Source: Lederbergia wuyishanensis (GTDB lineage: Bacteria; Bacillota; Bacilli; Bacillales; Bacillaceae_C). From it: 64,000 bases of DNA. Where the stretch lies: the NCBI RefSeq assembly GCF_022900255.1, contig NZ_JALIRM010000006.1, positions 1 through 64,000 on the forward strand. The letters are read 5' to 3'. The position numbers were made by a program, and so were the translations under genes. Shown one piece after another: positions 26,736 to 36,076 of the stretch. Within the stretch, counting starts at the first letter, position 1. Each line of letters starts with the position of its first letter. The notes beneath the pieces are model-generated. The model searched no databases. It was not told the origin of the DNA and was given only the letters and a program-made list of their open reading frames with translations.

Positions 26736-27674
26736 TTAATTATTTCCTTTTTCTTCTGATGGAAATGTGTAATACGAATACCTTCCATGATATTTCCGAG
26801 TTAAGTTTTTTACTAGTATTCTTCTAATGGTCTTCATGGAAACATCCACTTTACACCATTCGTGTATTATCTTTGTTGTAATTTTTATATCAGGGAATAG
26901 CATACTAAATTCCTTAACGTTTCGAAGTATGGCATATTCAAGCGCTTCCGCGCGTCCACAGTTCTTGCAAATTAATTCCTTAATATTGAAAGGAACCATA
27001 AAGGAGTAGCATAACTTACAAGTTACTCCTTTTTTGAGTTGTTCATATTCATAATCCGGCACTTGGCTAAAAGGGTTAACCTTGATATGGTCTGACGTGA
27101 TTTGTTCCGCAAGCTTATAGTGATTATCGCCAAGCTGTGATGTTGTCGACTCCAACATTTTTAAAAATCGATTTAATTGGGTAGGGAGAACTATTGGTTG
27201 GTTACGAGGAGCTTCGTAAAGGGTAAACTCGGGGTTAATAAAAATTAGGATTTCTTTAACCAAAAAGTTGTTAATTCCTAAATCCTGTAGATAACGCCTA
27301 AATAAAGATGAACATCTAGATAATTGAGTCAAAGGATTTTGAATTTCCTTACCAGTCGCAATAGAATACCATCTATCCTCTTTGATATAAAAATCGCCTT
27401 CGTAATTTTTTACATCGAATAGATAAATGGTATTTTGAGATATGAGCTGGGTGTCTATTTGGAATAAAGAGTTGTTTTTGTTGAGGAGGACATCATTTAT
27501 TATGAGGAAATCACCGGTTAAATCCTTTAATAAAGAATTAAATTCTTTTTCACCTTCGTAGCCTTTTAGTAGCTGTAAAAATTGCGATTTGTTTTTAGAG
27601 TTAAGTTTCATACGACTATTTAAAAGTTTATAAACTATTAATTCCCTCGATTCCCGTAGAGTCTTAATAAACAA
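26736..27674 (-). CDS. NERD-domain protein with zinc ribbon
   Basis: The N-terminal 190 residues of this 312-residue protein match the nuclease-related NERD domain: YEGEKEFNSLL near 34, DTQLISQNTIYLFDVKNYEGDFY near 72 and the NPLTQLSRC segment near 116. A CxxC...CxxC zinc ribbon (CKLC and CKNC) follows near 217-240, and the last 60 residues look like a helix-turn-helix. NERD proteins are predicted nucleases of unclear role. The start ATG 27674 has AGGATG upstream. Monocistronic and divergent from the c-di-GMP riboswitch. Confidence 0.8.
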   Translation of the reverse strand: MFIKTLRESRELIVYKLLNSRMKLNSKNKSQFLQLLKGYEGEKEFNSLLKDLTGDFLIINDVLLNKNNSLFQIDTQLISQNTIYLFDVKNYEGDFYIKEDRWYSIATGKEIQNPLTQLSRCSSLFRRYLQDLGINNFLVKEILIFINPEFTLYEAPRNQPIVLPTQLNRFLKMLESTTSQLGDNHYKLAEQITSDHIKVNPFSQVPDYEYEQLKKGVTCKLCYSFMVPFNIKELICKNCGRAEALEYAILRNVKEFSMLFPDIKITTKIIHEWCKVDVSMKTIRRILVKNLTRKYHGRYSYYTFPSEEKGNN

Positions 27675-27849
27675 TTTACCACATCCTTCTTTTATTTTTT
27701 GACATAGATTAACTTAAAACTATGATAGGAAAAAATACCTTTATATGCAAGGTCTTTAAAAGTAATCCACTTAAATTGCTTTTGTAGAATAATGTTGAAT
27801 ATTGGAGAATTTTGTTTTATACTCCAAATATAATGGTTAATATTTCCTA

Positions 27850-27937
27850 GATAAAGGCAAACTCTCCGAAAGGGCAGGACGCAAAGCAAAGGGTCTAAGG
27901 TTTATAGAGACAACTATGATCGCCTGGCTACCAAAAA
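27850..27937 (+). promoter_or_regulatory. Cyclic-di-GMP-I (GEMM) riboswitch
   Basis: The GEMM-I consensus is readable: ATAAAGGCAAAC, then CCGAAAGG tetraloop-type P2, GGACGCAAAGC, GGGTCTAAGG, and the closing CGCCTGGCTACC at 27921-27932. It is transcribed toward the small gene at 28201 and the chemoreceptor at 28603. Confidence 0.93.
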
Positions 27938-28000
27938 AGTTAACTATTTCACATAGGAAATAGTTATATTTGGCTATTCTTTATTAGAATGGCTTTTTTT
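27938..28000 (+). terminator. Riboswitch expression platform: hairpin and terminator
   Basis: AACTATTTC followed by GAAATAGTT forms a first stem immediately after the aptamer (27942-27965). GCTATTCT (27973-27980) pairs with AGAATGGC (27986-27993) ahead of seven T residues, an intrinsic terminator. The first stem may act as the switching element. Confidence 0.8.
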
Positions 28001-28200
28001 AACGCATAAAAAGCATAAGAGCTTCATTTAGCTTTAAGTACTTATTGGTATATCGCAAATCTGTTTATAACTTCCTCAACTTTACATAGCGATGAAAGCC
28101 TACAAGTTTTCTCAAAAGAACATCATTTTTTCTTTGCAAAAGAAATCTAGGGTGAAAAGTATTTTTAATAGATAGAGAGAGAAAAGGGGTTGTGACTTAG

Positions 28201-28536
28201 ATGTCAGCAATGCGCGAATGCTCAAGATATGAGTTATTACTTTCACAATTTGAATTGGATGAGGAACAGAATATTACTAACGTTAAATCGTTTGAAAGAA
28301 TTTTCAACTTCTTGTATGAGCATACAAATATTTATTATCTTGGATTTATAAAAGAAGAAATCTTAATTCAGTACTTGGAATATCATCGCACAAATCAGTT
28401 TAAAGACATACCTTTTTTGCAGGCTGTTAAGGATGTCAAACAGTTTCAAAAATATTTAAGAAATCATAAACAAATAAACCATCATGTTAGCATTGATTTA
28501 TCACTGAAAAATTATGAGCGATGGATTAACTTATAA
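28201..28536 (+). CDS. Small hypothetical protein under the c-di-GMP riboswitch
   Basis: I do not recognise this 111-residue protein. It is soluble, helical, and rich in Tyr, Phe, Glu and Lys, with no signal peptide or membrane segment. AAAAGGGG precedes ATG 28201 at a longish distance; ATG 28210 is an alternative. It lies 200 bases after the riboswitch terminator and 66 bases before the chemoreceptor, so it is likely co-transcribed with it and controlled by c-di-GMP. Confidence 0.6.
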   Translation: MSAMRECSRYELLLSQFELDEEQNITNVKSFERIFNFLYEHTNIYYLGFIKEEILIQYLEYHRTNQFKDIPFLQAVKDVKQFQKYLRNHKQINHHVSIDLSLKNYERWINL

Positions 28537-28602
28537 TTAGCAAACTTTATTCCTTAAGACTTTGAAACCACATTATAAAATTTACATCGAGAAGGTGCCA
28601 CG

Positions 28603-30345
28603 TTGAAATTATTAAGTTCCATAAAGTCAAAATTAATTACAATATCGTTTTTAATATTAACGATTCCACTAATTATTACGGGTACGTTGGCTTATTATAA
28701 AAGCGCTTCAAGCTTAGATGATCTTGGTTCAACAAATTTAAAAAACAGCGTTGAGATGACTATATCTATGGTTGAAGCATTGAATAAAGAAGTAGAAAAG
28801 GGAAATATATCCCTAGAAGAGGCACAAGAGGAAGTAAAAGTTGCTATTTTGGGAGAAAAGAATACTGATGGAACAAGAGCGATAAACCCGAATCTTGATT
28901 TAGGTGAAAATGGCTATATGTTCGTGTTAGATCCTGAAGGGAACCAGGTTGCCCATCCAAAGTTAGAAGGTCAGAACAGTTGGGATTCTGTAGATTCAAG
29001 TGGTGTAAAATCTACTCAGGAAATAATTAAAAAAGGCAGCAATGGAGGTGGCTTCACTTATTTTGATTGGCCACTTCCAAATAATCAAAATAAAATTGCA
29101 TCCAAAGTAACTTATTCAAAAATCGAGCCTAATTGGGGTTGGATAATCGTAGCGGGTACATACATGTATGATTTCAACAAACCGGCACAACAAATTCTTA
29201 ATGTTGTTTTGCTTGTGATAGGAGTCACAATTCTAGTAGGATTACTGATCATTTGGGTCTTCTCATCTCGCATTTCCAAGCCTATTAATATGGTATCTGA
29301 ACATATGGAACATCTTTCGAATGGATATTTAAGTCAAGCACATATTCAAATAAAATCAAAAGATGAGGTTGGCCGTCTTGCAAACGCAATGAATCATCTG
29401 CAAAGTCGTCTACAGGATATGATTCAAAATGTTGCAAATGCGTCTGAAACGATTACAAGTCAAAGTGAAGAATTCACCCAATCTGCTAATGAAGTAAGGG
29501 AAGGCGGAGAGCAAATTGCTTCCACAATGCAAGAGTTGTCATCTGGTGCGGAATCCCAAGCTCATAGCGCTACGGAACTTACAGAAATGATGGAGAATTT
29601 TAATATTAAAATTGTTGAAGCGAATAAGCATGGAGAAGATATAGTAAAAACTTCCTATGAAGTATTGGCGATGACAGAAGAGGGCAGAGTCCTAATGGAT
29701 CAATCTGTTAAGCAAATGGAAAATATCCATCAAAAAGTAACGACTGCGGTTGAAAATGTACAAGGATTAAATACACAGACGAAAGAAATATCCAAGCTCG
29801 TTCATGTTATTCAAGAAATTGCCGCACAGACAAATCTTTTATCTTTAAACGCGGCTATTGAAGCAGCGAGAGCAGGCGAACAAGGGAAAGGCTTTGCTGT
29901 AGTCGCTTCAGAAGTACGTAAGCTAGCGGAGCAAGTATCGGATTCAGTTAGTGAGATTACAAATATTGTAGAGAGAATTATTCAGGGATCTAATGATGCC
30001 GTTAGTTCCTTACAATCTAGCTATGAAGAAGTGGAAAATGGAACAAATCAAATCAAAGTAACGGGGCAAACCTTTGGAAACATCAATGAGTCTGTTACGG
30101 ATATGGTAAACAAGGCGCAAGATATTTCTATAAATCTAAGAGAGCTAACGGAAAACAGCAGTGAAATGAATAAATCGATAGAAGAAGTGGCTGCTGTAGC
30201 AGAAGAGTCGGCGGCAGGGGTAGAACAGGCAGCCGCATCAGCTCAGCAATCAAGTAGTTCAATGGATGAAATCGCAAGAGGAGCAGAAGATCTTGCAGCT
30301 TTAGCGGAACAACTCAATCGCCATGTTAGTCAATTTAAATTGTAA
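28603..30345 (+). CDS. Methyl-accepting chemotaxis protein with Cache sensor
   Basis: This 580-residue transmembrane chemoreceptor has TM1 about 8-30, an extracellular Cache-type ligand domain (31-195, with [20 protein letters not shown] and [12 protein letters not shown]), TM2 about 198-220, HAMP 221-275 and a long cytoplasmic signalling coiled coil. The tip [22 protein letters not shown] near 405 is the CheA/CheW contact, and [15 protein letters not shown] follows. The start is TTG 28603 after GAAGGTG. Control by the upstream c-di-GMP riboswitch links taxis to second-messenger level. Confidence 0.92.
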   Translation: MKLLSSIKSKLITISFLILTIPLIITGTLAYYKSASSLDDLGSTNLKNSVEMTISMVEALNKEVEKGNISLEEAQEEVKVAILGEKNTDGTRAINPNLDLGENGYMFVLDPEGNQVAHPKLEGQNSWDSVDSSGVKSTQEIIKKGSNGGGFTYFDWPLPNNQNKIASKVTYSKIEPNWGWIIVAGTYMYDFNKPAQQILNVVLLVIGVTILVGLLIIWVFSSRISKPINMVSEHMEHLSNGYLSQAHIQIKSKDEVGRLANAMNHLQSRLQDMIQNVANASETITSQSEEFTQSANEVREGGEQIASTMQELSSGAESQAHSATELTEMMENFNIKIVEANKHGEDIVKTSYEVLAMTEEGRVLMDQSVKQMENIHQKVTTAVENVQGLNTQTKEISKLVHVIQEIAAQTNLLSLNAAIEAARAGEQGKGFAVVASEVRKLAEQVSDSVSEITNIVERIIQGSNDAVSSLQSSYEEVENGTNQIKVTGQTFGNINESVTDMVNKAQDISINLRELTENSSEMNKSIEEVAAVAEESAAGVEQAAASAQQSSSSMDEIARGAEDLAALAEQLNRHVSQFKL

Positions 30346-30481
30346 TTTTTAAAAGAGTTCTAACTGGAGAGCTAAATCTTAGTCTAATATATATAAATAC
30401 TTATGATTTCTTTAAATTCATGAAAGTTCTGGGGAAATACCCGGAACTTTTTTCATATACTTAATAAGAGTATTTTCAGTC

Positions 30482-30509
30482 TTGACTGAATGCTCATTCA
30501 TTATATAAT
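30482..30509 (+). promoter_or_regulatory. Sigma-A promoter with TetR-type operator (fadF operon)
   Basis: TTGACT (30482-30487) and TATAAT (30504-30509) are 16 bases apart. The palindrome TGAATG-CT-CATTCA (30487-30500) fills the spacer. Its half-sites match the TGAATGA/TCATTCA half-sites of the fatty-acid regulator FadR of B. subtilis, with shorter spacing. The TetR protein encoded at 37.3 kb is the likely ligand. Confidence 0.8.
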
Positions 30510-30553
30510 GGAGGTAATAAAAGTTCGGATAACGCCGGAAGGGAGTGCCGATA

Positions 30554-32665
30554 ATGAAAGAATTATTTTGGATAAATTGGTTTGCTTTCCTAGTTGTAAC
30601 CGCTTACGCAATTTCCTTGTTCGTATACGTGGTCAGAACGCGAATTACGTATATTAAACTCGGAAAAAAAACTGAGTTTGATAATAATGTAAAGAAGCGT
30701 TTGAATAACATTTGGATTAACGTATTTGGGCAAAAGAAATTGCTGAAAGATAAAAAAAGCGGTTTAATTCATGTTATGTTTTTTTACGGATTTATCCTTG
30801 TACAGTTTGGTGCGATTGATTTCATTTGGAAAGGTCTTGCGCCAAGTTCTCACCTTCCTCTCGGTCCTCTTTACCCTGGTTTCAAATCTTTCCAAGAAAT
30901 TGTCACTCTCATCATTTTAGTTGCGGTTATATGGGCATTTTACAGACGTTATATTGAAAAATTAGCCAGATTAAAGCGTGGATTTTACCCTAGTCTTGTT
31001 TTAATTTTTATCGGTGGTCTTATGCTTTCTGTTTTACTTGGAAATAGCATGTCTATAATATGGCATGAACACTCCCTAACATGGACAGAGCCCGTTGCTT
31101 CAAGTATAGCTGCTCTTTTCAGTTGGATGAGCCCAGTAGCTGCAGCTGTAGTATTTTATTTTTCTTGGTGGGTTCATTTACTTCTTTTACTCGCATTCCT
31201 TGTATATGTGCCACAATCAAAGCATGCGCATTTAATAGCAGGGCCAGCTAATGTTTATCTTGAGCCACTTGATGGTGGGAAGAAGCTCGCGCCGATTGAT
31301 TTTGAAGATGAAACACAGGAGAGTTTCGGTGTCGGGAAAATTAGTGAATTCACTAATCTGCAGCTTGTCGATTTATATGCTTGTGTAGAATGCGGACGCT
31401 GTACGAATATGTGTCCTGCTTCAGGAACTGGAAAAATGCTCTCCCCAATGGACATTATGACGAAACTTCGTGATCACCTAACGAACTATGGGGCAGCTGT
31501 CACGCAAAAACAGCCATGGGTTCCAGCCTTTGCATTTGCAGGCACAGTCGGGAACCAACTTGCAAAAGCGGCTAGGGGGCAGGGAGCAGAAGAGGCAGCG
31601 GCTGCTCTAAACTATGAACCTAGTATGATTGGTGAAATCATTACGGAAGAAGAATTATGGGCTTGTACAACTTGCCGCAATTGTGAAGACCAATGCCCTG
31701 TTATGAATAAGCATGTAAGTCATATTATCGACATGCGCCGTTATCTTGTGTTGACAGAAGGAAAAATGAATCCAGATGCACAACGAGCGATGCAAAACAT
31801 TGAGCGTCAAGGAAATCCTTGGGGGTTAAACCGCAAGGAAAAAGAAAACTGGCGTGATTCTCGTGAAGATATATTTGTTCCAACGATTAAAGAAATGAAA
31901 AAAGCGGGAGAAGACTTTGAATATTTATTCTGGGTTGGATCGATGGGTGCTTTCGATAATCGTAGTCAAAAAATTGCCCTCTCCTTTGCAAAACTGTTAA
32001 ATGAAGCTGGCGTAACATTTGCCATACTTGGAAATAAGGAAAAAAACTCAGGTGATACGCCGCGCCGTCTTGGAAATGAATTTTTATTCCAAGAACTTGC
32101 AACGGCTAACATTGCCGAGTTCGAAAAAAATGACGTGAAGAAAATCGTAACGATCGATCCGCACGCATATAATATTTTTAAAAATGAATACCCTGATTTC
32201 GGCTTCAAAGCTGAAGTCTATCATCATACCGAGCTCCTTGACCAATTAGTAAAAGAAGGACGTCTGCAACCACGTTATGCAGTTAATGAAAAAATAACAT
32301 TCCATGATTCTTGCTATCTAGGACGATATAACGAAGTGTATGATCCACCGAGAGAAATCCTAAAATCCATTCCTGGTGTGACGCTAGTTGAAATTAAGCG
32401 TCATCGAGAAAATGCGATGTGCTGTGGGGCTGGGGGAGGACTAATGTGGATGGAGGAGGATGCAGGTCAGAGGGTGAATGTAGCTAGAACTGAACAGGCC
32501 CTTGAGGTAAATCCTTCTATCATAAGTTCGGGTTGTCCTTATTGTTTGACGATGCTTTCAGATGGTACGAAAGCGAAGGAAGTAGAAGACACTGTAAAAA
32601 CATATGATGTGGCAGAACTATTGGAAAAAGCGGTTTTTGGTGAAGAAGCAGAACTAGTTTCATAG
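30554..32665 (+). CDS. fadF: Membrane iron-sulfur heterodisulfide reductase-like protein FadF
   Basis: This 703-residue protein is thought to carry electrons from acyl-CoA dehydrogenases/ETF to the membrane quinone pool. The N-terminal 240 residues hold about six membrane segments of NarI/cytochrome b type. Two 4Fe-4S motifs follow, CVECGRCTNMCP near 278 and CTTCRNCEDQCP near 375, then two CCG-type domains with CCGAGGG near 625 and SGCPYC near 660. ATG 30554 is eight bases from GGAAGGGAG; the GTG at 30545 is part of the ribosome site. B. subtilis fadF (ywjF) precedes acdA; here thiolase and hydroxyacyl-CoA dehydrogenase genes are inserted. Confidence 0.92.
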   Translation: MKELFWINWFAFLVVTAYAISLFVYVVRTRITYIKLGKKTEFDNNVKKRLNNIWINVFGQKKLLKDKKSGLIHVMFFYGFILVQFGAIDFIWKGLAPSSHLPLGPLYPGFKSFQEIVTLIILVAVIWAFYRRYIEKLARLKRGFYPSLVLIFIGGLMLSVLLGNSMSIIWHEHSLTWTEPVASSIAALFSWMSPVAAAVVFYFSWWVHLLLLLAFLVYVPQSKHAHLIAGPANVYLEPLDGGKKLAPIDFEDETQESFGVGKISEFTNLQLVDLYACVECGRCTNMCPASGTGKMLSPMDIMTKLRDHLTNYGAAVTQKQPWVPAFAFAGTVGNQLAKAARGQGAEEAAAALNYEPSMIGEIITEEELWACTTCRNCEDQCPVMNKHVSHIIDMRRYLVLTEGKMNPDAQRAMQNIERQGNPWGLNRKEKENWRDSREDIFVPTIKEMKKAGEDFEYLFWVGSMGAFDNRSQKIALSFAKLLNEAGVTFAILGNKEKNSGDTPRRLGNEFLFQELATANIAEFEKNDVKKIVTIDPHAYNIFKNEYPDFGFKAEVYHHTELLDQLVKEGRLQPRYAVNEKITFHDSCYLGRYNEVYDPPREILKSIPGVTLVEIKRHRENAMCCGAGGGLMWMEEDAGQRVNVARTEQALEVNPSIISSGCPYCLTMLSDGTKAKEVEDTVKTYDVAELLEKAVFGEEAELVS

Positions 32666-32730
32666 AGTTCCAATTATATAAAAGGTCAGCGCTTCAATAT
32701 GAGTTGAAGCGCTACTCTTAAATCTGGAAT

Positions 32731-32744
32731 TGAGCGAGCGTTCA
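32731..32744 (+). promoter_or_regulatory. Second TetR-type operator-like palindrome upstream of the thiolase
   Basis: TGAGCGAGCGTTCA has outer TGA...TCA and inner CG...CG symmetry and resembles the palindrome in the fadF promoter. It lies 53 bases before the thiolase start codon and could mark a second regulated promoter. Confidence 0.5.
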
Positions 32745-32796
32745 GTCGAAGTTGTTGTAAGCGTTTACTAATTTCTTTTGGAAAGGAGAAAGGTTT

Positions 32797-33993
32797 ATGG
32801 CGAAAACAGTCATTCTTGCTGGTGCACGTACCCCTTTTGGGAAATTTGGAGGAGCTCTTAGTTCATTGTCAGCTTCAAAACTAGGCAGTATAGCAATAAG
32901 AGAAGCGTTGGAGCGAGCGGAAGTAAAGCCGGATGAAATACAGGAAGTCATATTAGGAACTGTTTTACAAGGTGGGCAAGGACAATTACCTTCAAGACAG
33001 GCAGCACGCGAAGCGGGAATCCCTTGGAATGTTAAAACAGAAACAATAAATAAAGTATGTGCCTCAGGAATGAGAGCCGTAACACTTGCTGATCAAATCA
33101 TTCGATTAGGAGACGAAGAAGTGATTGTGGCTGGTGGAATGGAATCCATGTCAAATGCTCCCTATATGTTGCCTCACGCAAGATGGGGATACAAAATGGG
33201 CGATGCTACATTAATCGACCTACTCACTCACGATGGTCTTACATGTTCGTTTACAGGTGTTCATATGGGGACTTATGGAAATCAGACAGCGAGAGATTTC
33301 GAGATTACGAGGGAAGATCAAGATGAATGGGCATTTAGAAGCCAGGAAAGAGCGGTAAAAGCAATGGAGTCAGGGAAATTAGCGGAGGAGATTGTTGAAG
33401 TACAAATTCCACAAAGAAAAGGGGACGCTTTAGTCATAAAGGATGACGAGGCACCACGTAAGGATACGACACTTGAAAAACTGGCAAAGCTAAGACCCGT
33501 TTTTGACCAAGACGGAACGATTACTGCGGGAAACGCACCTGGGGTTAATGATGGTGCTGCGGCTCTCGTGTTAATGAGTGAAGAACGTGCCAATAAGGAA
33601 GGAAAGCAACCACTTGCCTACATTATCGGGACTGCTGAAGTAGCAGTGGAAGCGAAGGATTTTCCACAAACTCCTGGGCTTGTCATTAATGAACTTTTAA
33701 AAAAATGCGGGAAAACGATAGAGGAAATTGATCTTTTTGAAATCAATGAAGCTTTTGCTGCGGTAGCAATGGCTAGTAATAAAATTGCTGGTCTCCCTGC
33801 CGAAAAGGTGAATGTGAATGGTGGTGCCATCGCGCTTGGCCACCCAATCGGAGCTAGTGGTGCGAGAATTATATTAACTTTAGCTTATGAACTAAGGCGA
33901 CGCGGAGGCGGACTCGGTATAGCGTCCATTTGTTCCGGCGGTGGGCAAGGTGATGCAGTCTTAATCGAAGTGCCAAAGGTGGTGGAAGCTTAA
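32797..33993 (+). CDS. Acetyl-CoA C-acetyltransferase (thiolase)
   Basis: This 398-residue thiolase has the nucleophilic Cys in INKVCASGMRAVTLA near 88, NEAFAAVAM near 323, the general-base His in GGAIALGHPIGASGARI near 354 and the second active-site Cys in SICSGGGQGDA near 384. It cleaves acetoacetyl-CoA, or thiolytically shortens 3-ketoacyl-CoA. AAAGGAGAAAGG precedes the ATG. The next gene starts at the base after its stop codon. Confidence 0.95.
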   Translation: MAKTVILAGARTPFGKFGGALSSLSASKLGSIAIREALERAEVKPDEIQEVILGTVLQGGQGQLPSRQAAREAGIPWNVKTETINKVCASGMRAVTLADQIIRLGDEEVIVAGGMESMSNAPYMLPHARWGYKMGDATLIDLLTHDGLTCSFTGVHMGTYGNQTARDFEITREDQDEWAFRSQERAVKAMESGKLAEEIVEVQIPQRKGDALVIKDDEAPRKDTTLEKLAKLRPVFDQDGTITAGNAPGVNDGAAALVLMSEERANKEGKQPLAYIIGTAEVAVEAKDFPQTPGLVINELLKKCGKTIEEIDLFEINEAFAAVAMASNKIAGLPAEKVNVNGGAIALGHPIGASGARIILTLAYELRRRGGGLGIASICSGGGQGDAVLIEVPKVVEA

Positions 33994-34845
33994 GTGGTAA
34001 TTAAAACAGTGATGGTCGTGGGTGCGGGCCAAATGGGGTCAGGAATTGCTCAAGTATGTGCAACAGCAGGATACAAAGTCTTCTTGAATGACTTGAAAGA
34101 TGAACTAGTGGCAAAAGGATGCAATATTATTGAGAAAAATTTGAACCGCCAGGTAGAAAAAGGAAGAATGACAGAAATAGAGAAAGCGAATGCGATAGAA
34201 AATCTAATCCGTTCCACTGATTTAAACGATGCAGAAAACGTAGATATCGTCATTGAAGCAGCTACGGAAAACATGGACGTGAAAAAGGCGATATTTGCGA
34301 AATTGGATGGTATTGCGCCAGAACATACAATTCTCGCTTCCAATACATCTTCACTTCCGATTACGGAAATTGCTGCAGCAACATCAAGACCTGAAAAAGT
34401 AATAGGCATGCATTTTATGAACCCCGTTCCAGTTATGAAACTCGTTGAAATTATTCGCGGGCTGGCAACGGGTGATGAAGTATACGAAACAATTGAAAGG
34501 ATGGCTAAAGTTCTAGGAAAAGTTCCGGTTGAAGTAAATGATTTTCCAGGATTCGTCTCGAATCGTGTACTCATGCCTATGATCAATGAAGCCATCTACA
34601 CTCTATATGAAGGTGTTGCAACGAAGGAAGCAATTGATGAAGTGCTGAAGCTCGGGATGAACCATCCGATGGGACCGCTAACCCTAGCTGATTTCATTGG
34701 ATTAGATACATGTCTTTACATTATGGAGACATTGCATGAAGGCTTTGGCGATGATAAATATCGTCCTTGTCCACTTTTAAGAAAATACGTGAAGGCAGGT
34801 TGGCTCGGTAAAAAAACGGGACGTGGTTTTTACACATACGACTAA
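33994..34845 (+). CDS. 3-hydroxybutyryl-CoA dehydrogenase
   Basis: This 283-residue dehydrogenase oxidises 3-hydroxyacyl-CoA to the ketoacyl form. The N-terminal Rossmann fold begins VVGAGQMGSGIAQVCA. Further motifs are ASNTSSLPITEIA near 115, the catalytic-region HFMNPVPVMKLVEI near 137 and NDFPGFVSNRVLMPMINEA near 180. GTG 33994 directly abuts the thiolase stop, with GGTGG inside that gene as the ribosome site. The product is similar to MmgB/Hbd. Confidence 0.95.
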   Translation: MVIKTVMVVGAGQMGSGIAQVCATAGYKVFLNDLKDELVAKGCNIIEKNLNRQVEKGRMTEIEKANAIENLIRSTDLNDAENVDIVIEAATENMDVKKAIFAKLDGIAPEHTILASNTSSLPITEIAAATSRPEKVIGMHFMNPVPVMKLVEIIRGLATGDEVYETIERMAKVLGKVPVEVNDFPGFVSNRVLMPMINEAIYTLYEGVATKEAIDEVLKLGMNHPMGPLTLADFIGLDTCLYIMETLHEGFGDDKYRPCPLLRKYVKAGWLGKKTGRGFYTYD

Positions 34846-34869
34846 TTCCTTGAATCCAGGAGGTCTGCT

Positions 34870-36006
34870 ATGAGATTTCAATTTACTGAAGAACAGTTGA
34901 TGATGAGGAATATGGTTCGTGATTTTGCTGAGAAGGAAATTGCTCCTTATGTTGAAAAAATGGAAGCTGGAGAATTTCCACGTGAGGTTTTAAAAAAGAT
35001 GGGACCTCTCGGGTTAATGGGCATTACTGTTCCAGAAAAATATGGAGGTTCAGAAATGGATTTTACCTCCTATATTATTGCCATTCATGAAATATCAAAA
35101 GTAAGCGCGACATTGGGCGTTATATTATCCGTCCATACTTCTGTCGGTACAAATCCGATTGTTTACTTTGGAACGGAGGAACAAAAACGAAAATATGTTT
35201 CAAAACTTGCAAGCGGGGCATATCTAGGAGCTTTTTCGCTTACAGAACCAAATGCAGGATCTGATGCTGCCAATATAAAAACTAGAGCGACACGAGTTGA
35301 TGACCATTACAGACTAAATGGAACAAAGGCCTTCGTTTCGAATGGCGGTGAAGCCGACCTGTATATTGTGTTTGCCGTTACAGATCCGAGTGCGGGAAGT
35401 AGAGGAGTAACCTCATTTATAGTAGAAAAAGATACACCAGGTTTAATCATAGGAAAAGACGAGAATAAAATGGGACTCCACGGATCAAGAACGGTTCAAT
35501 TAACATTTGAAGATGCTTCAGTGCCAGTCGATAACAGACTTGGTGAAGAAGGCGAAGGATTTAAAATTGCACTTTCCAATTTAAATATCGGCAGGATTGG
35601 TATAGCTGCACAGGCACTCGGAATTGCTGAAGCGGCTTTTGAAGCAGCTGTGAAATATTCTGGCGAACGAAAACAATTCGGAAAGCCAATTGCAGAGCAA
35701 CAGGGTATTGCCTTTAAACTTTCTGATATGGCTACAGCTGTTGAAAGTTCGCGTCTTCTAGTGTACCAAGCTGCCGATTTGTGGGGAAAAGGAATCCAGT
35801 GCGCCAAAGAAGCTTCAATGGCAAAAATGTTCGCATCGAAAACAGCGGTTGAAGTGGCAACAGAAGCACTTCAAGTGTTTGGCGGCTACGGCTATACGAA
35901 GGACTACCCAGTCGAACGTTACTTCCGAGACGCTAAAATCACTGAAATATATGAAGGCACAAGCGAAATCCAACGCATCGTCATAGCAAAACATCTACTT
36001 AAATAA
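34870..36006 (+). CDS. acdA: Acyl-CoA dehydrogenase (first paralogue)
   Basis: This 378-residue flavoprotein performs the first dehydrogenation of short-chain acyl-CoA. FAD and substrate motifs are AFSLTEPNAGSDAA near 122, [23 protein letters not shown] near 336 and the catalytic Glu in ITEIYEGTSEIQ near 363. CCAGGAGG precedes ATG 34870. The second acyl-CoA dehydrogenase follows after a GGGACAGG repeat. In B. subtilis a single acdA follows fadF; I use the symbol for this copy by position. Confidence 0.92.
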   Translation: MRFQFTEEQLMMRNMVRDFAEKEIAPYVEKMEAGEFPREVLKKMGPLGLMGITVPEKYGGSEMDFTSYIIAIHEISKVSATLGVILSVHTSVGTNPIVYFGTEEQKRKYVSKLASGAYLGAFSLTEPNAGSDAANIKTRATRVDDHYRLNGTKAFVSNGGEADLYIVFAVTDPSAGSRGVTSFIVEKDTPGLIIGKDENKMGLHGSRTVQLTFEDASVPVDNRLGEEGEGFKIALSNLNIGRIGIAAQALGIAEAAFEAAVKYSGERKQFGKPIAEQQGIAFKLSDMATAVESSRLLVYQAADLWGKGIQCAKEASMAKMFASKTAVEVATEALQVFGGYGYTKDYPVERYFRDAKITEIYEGTSEIQRIVIAKHLLK

Positions 36007-36063
36007 TGAACCTGTCCCCTTTGGAGCTGTCCCTTTGGGGACAGTCCCCAAAGGGACAGGTTA
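36007..36063. repeat. GGGGACAGG-type inverted repeat between the two acyl-CoA dehydrogenases
   Basis: AACCTGTCCCCTTTGG and CCCAAAGGGACAGGTT are inverted, with GCTGTCCCTTTGGGGACAGT between them forming a further perfect-looking hairpin. The element ends directly at the ribosome site AGGAGG of the second gene. Confidence 0.8.
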
Positions 36064-36076
36064 GGAGGAACAAAAG

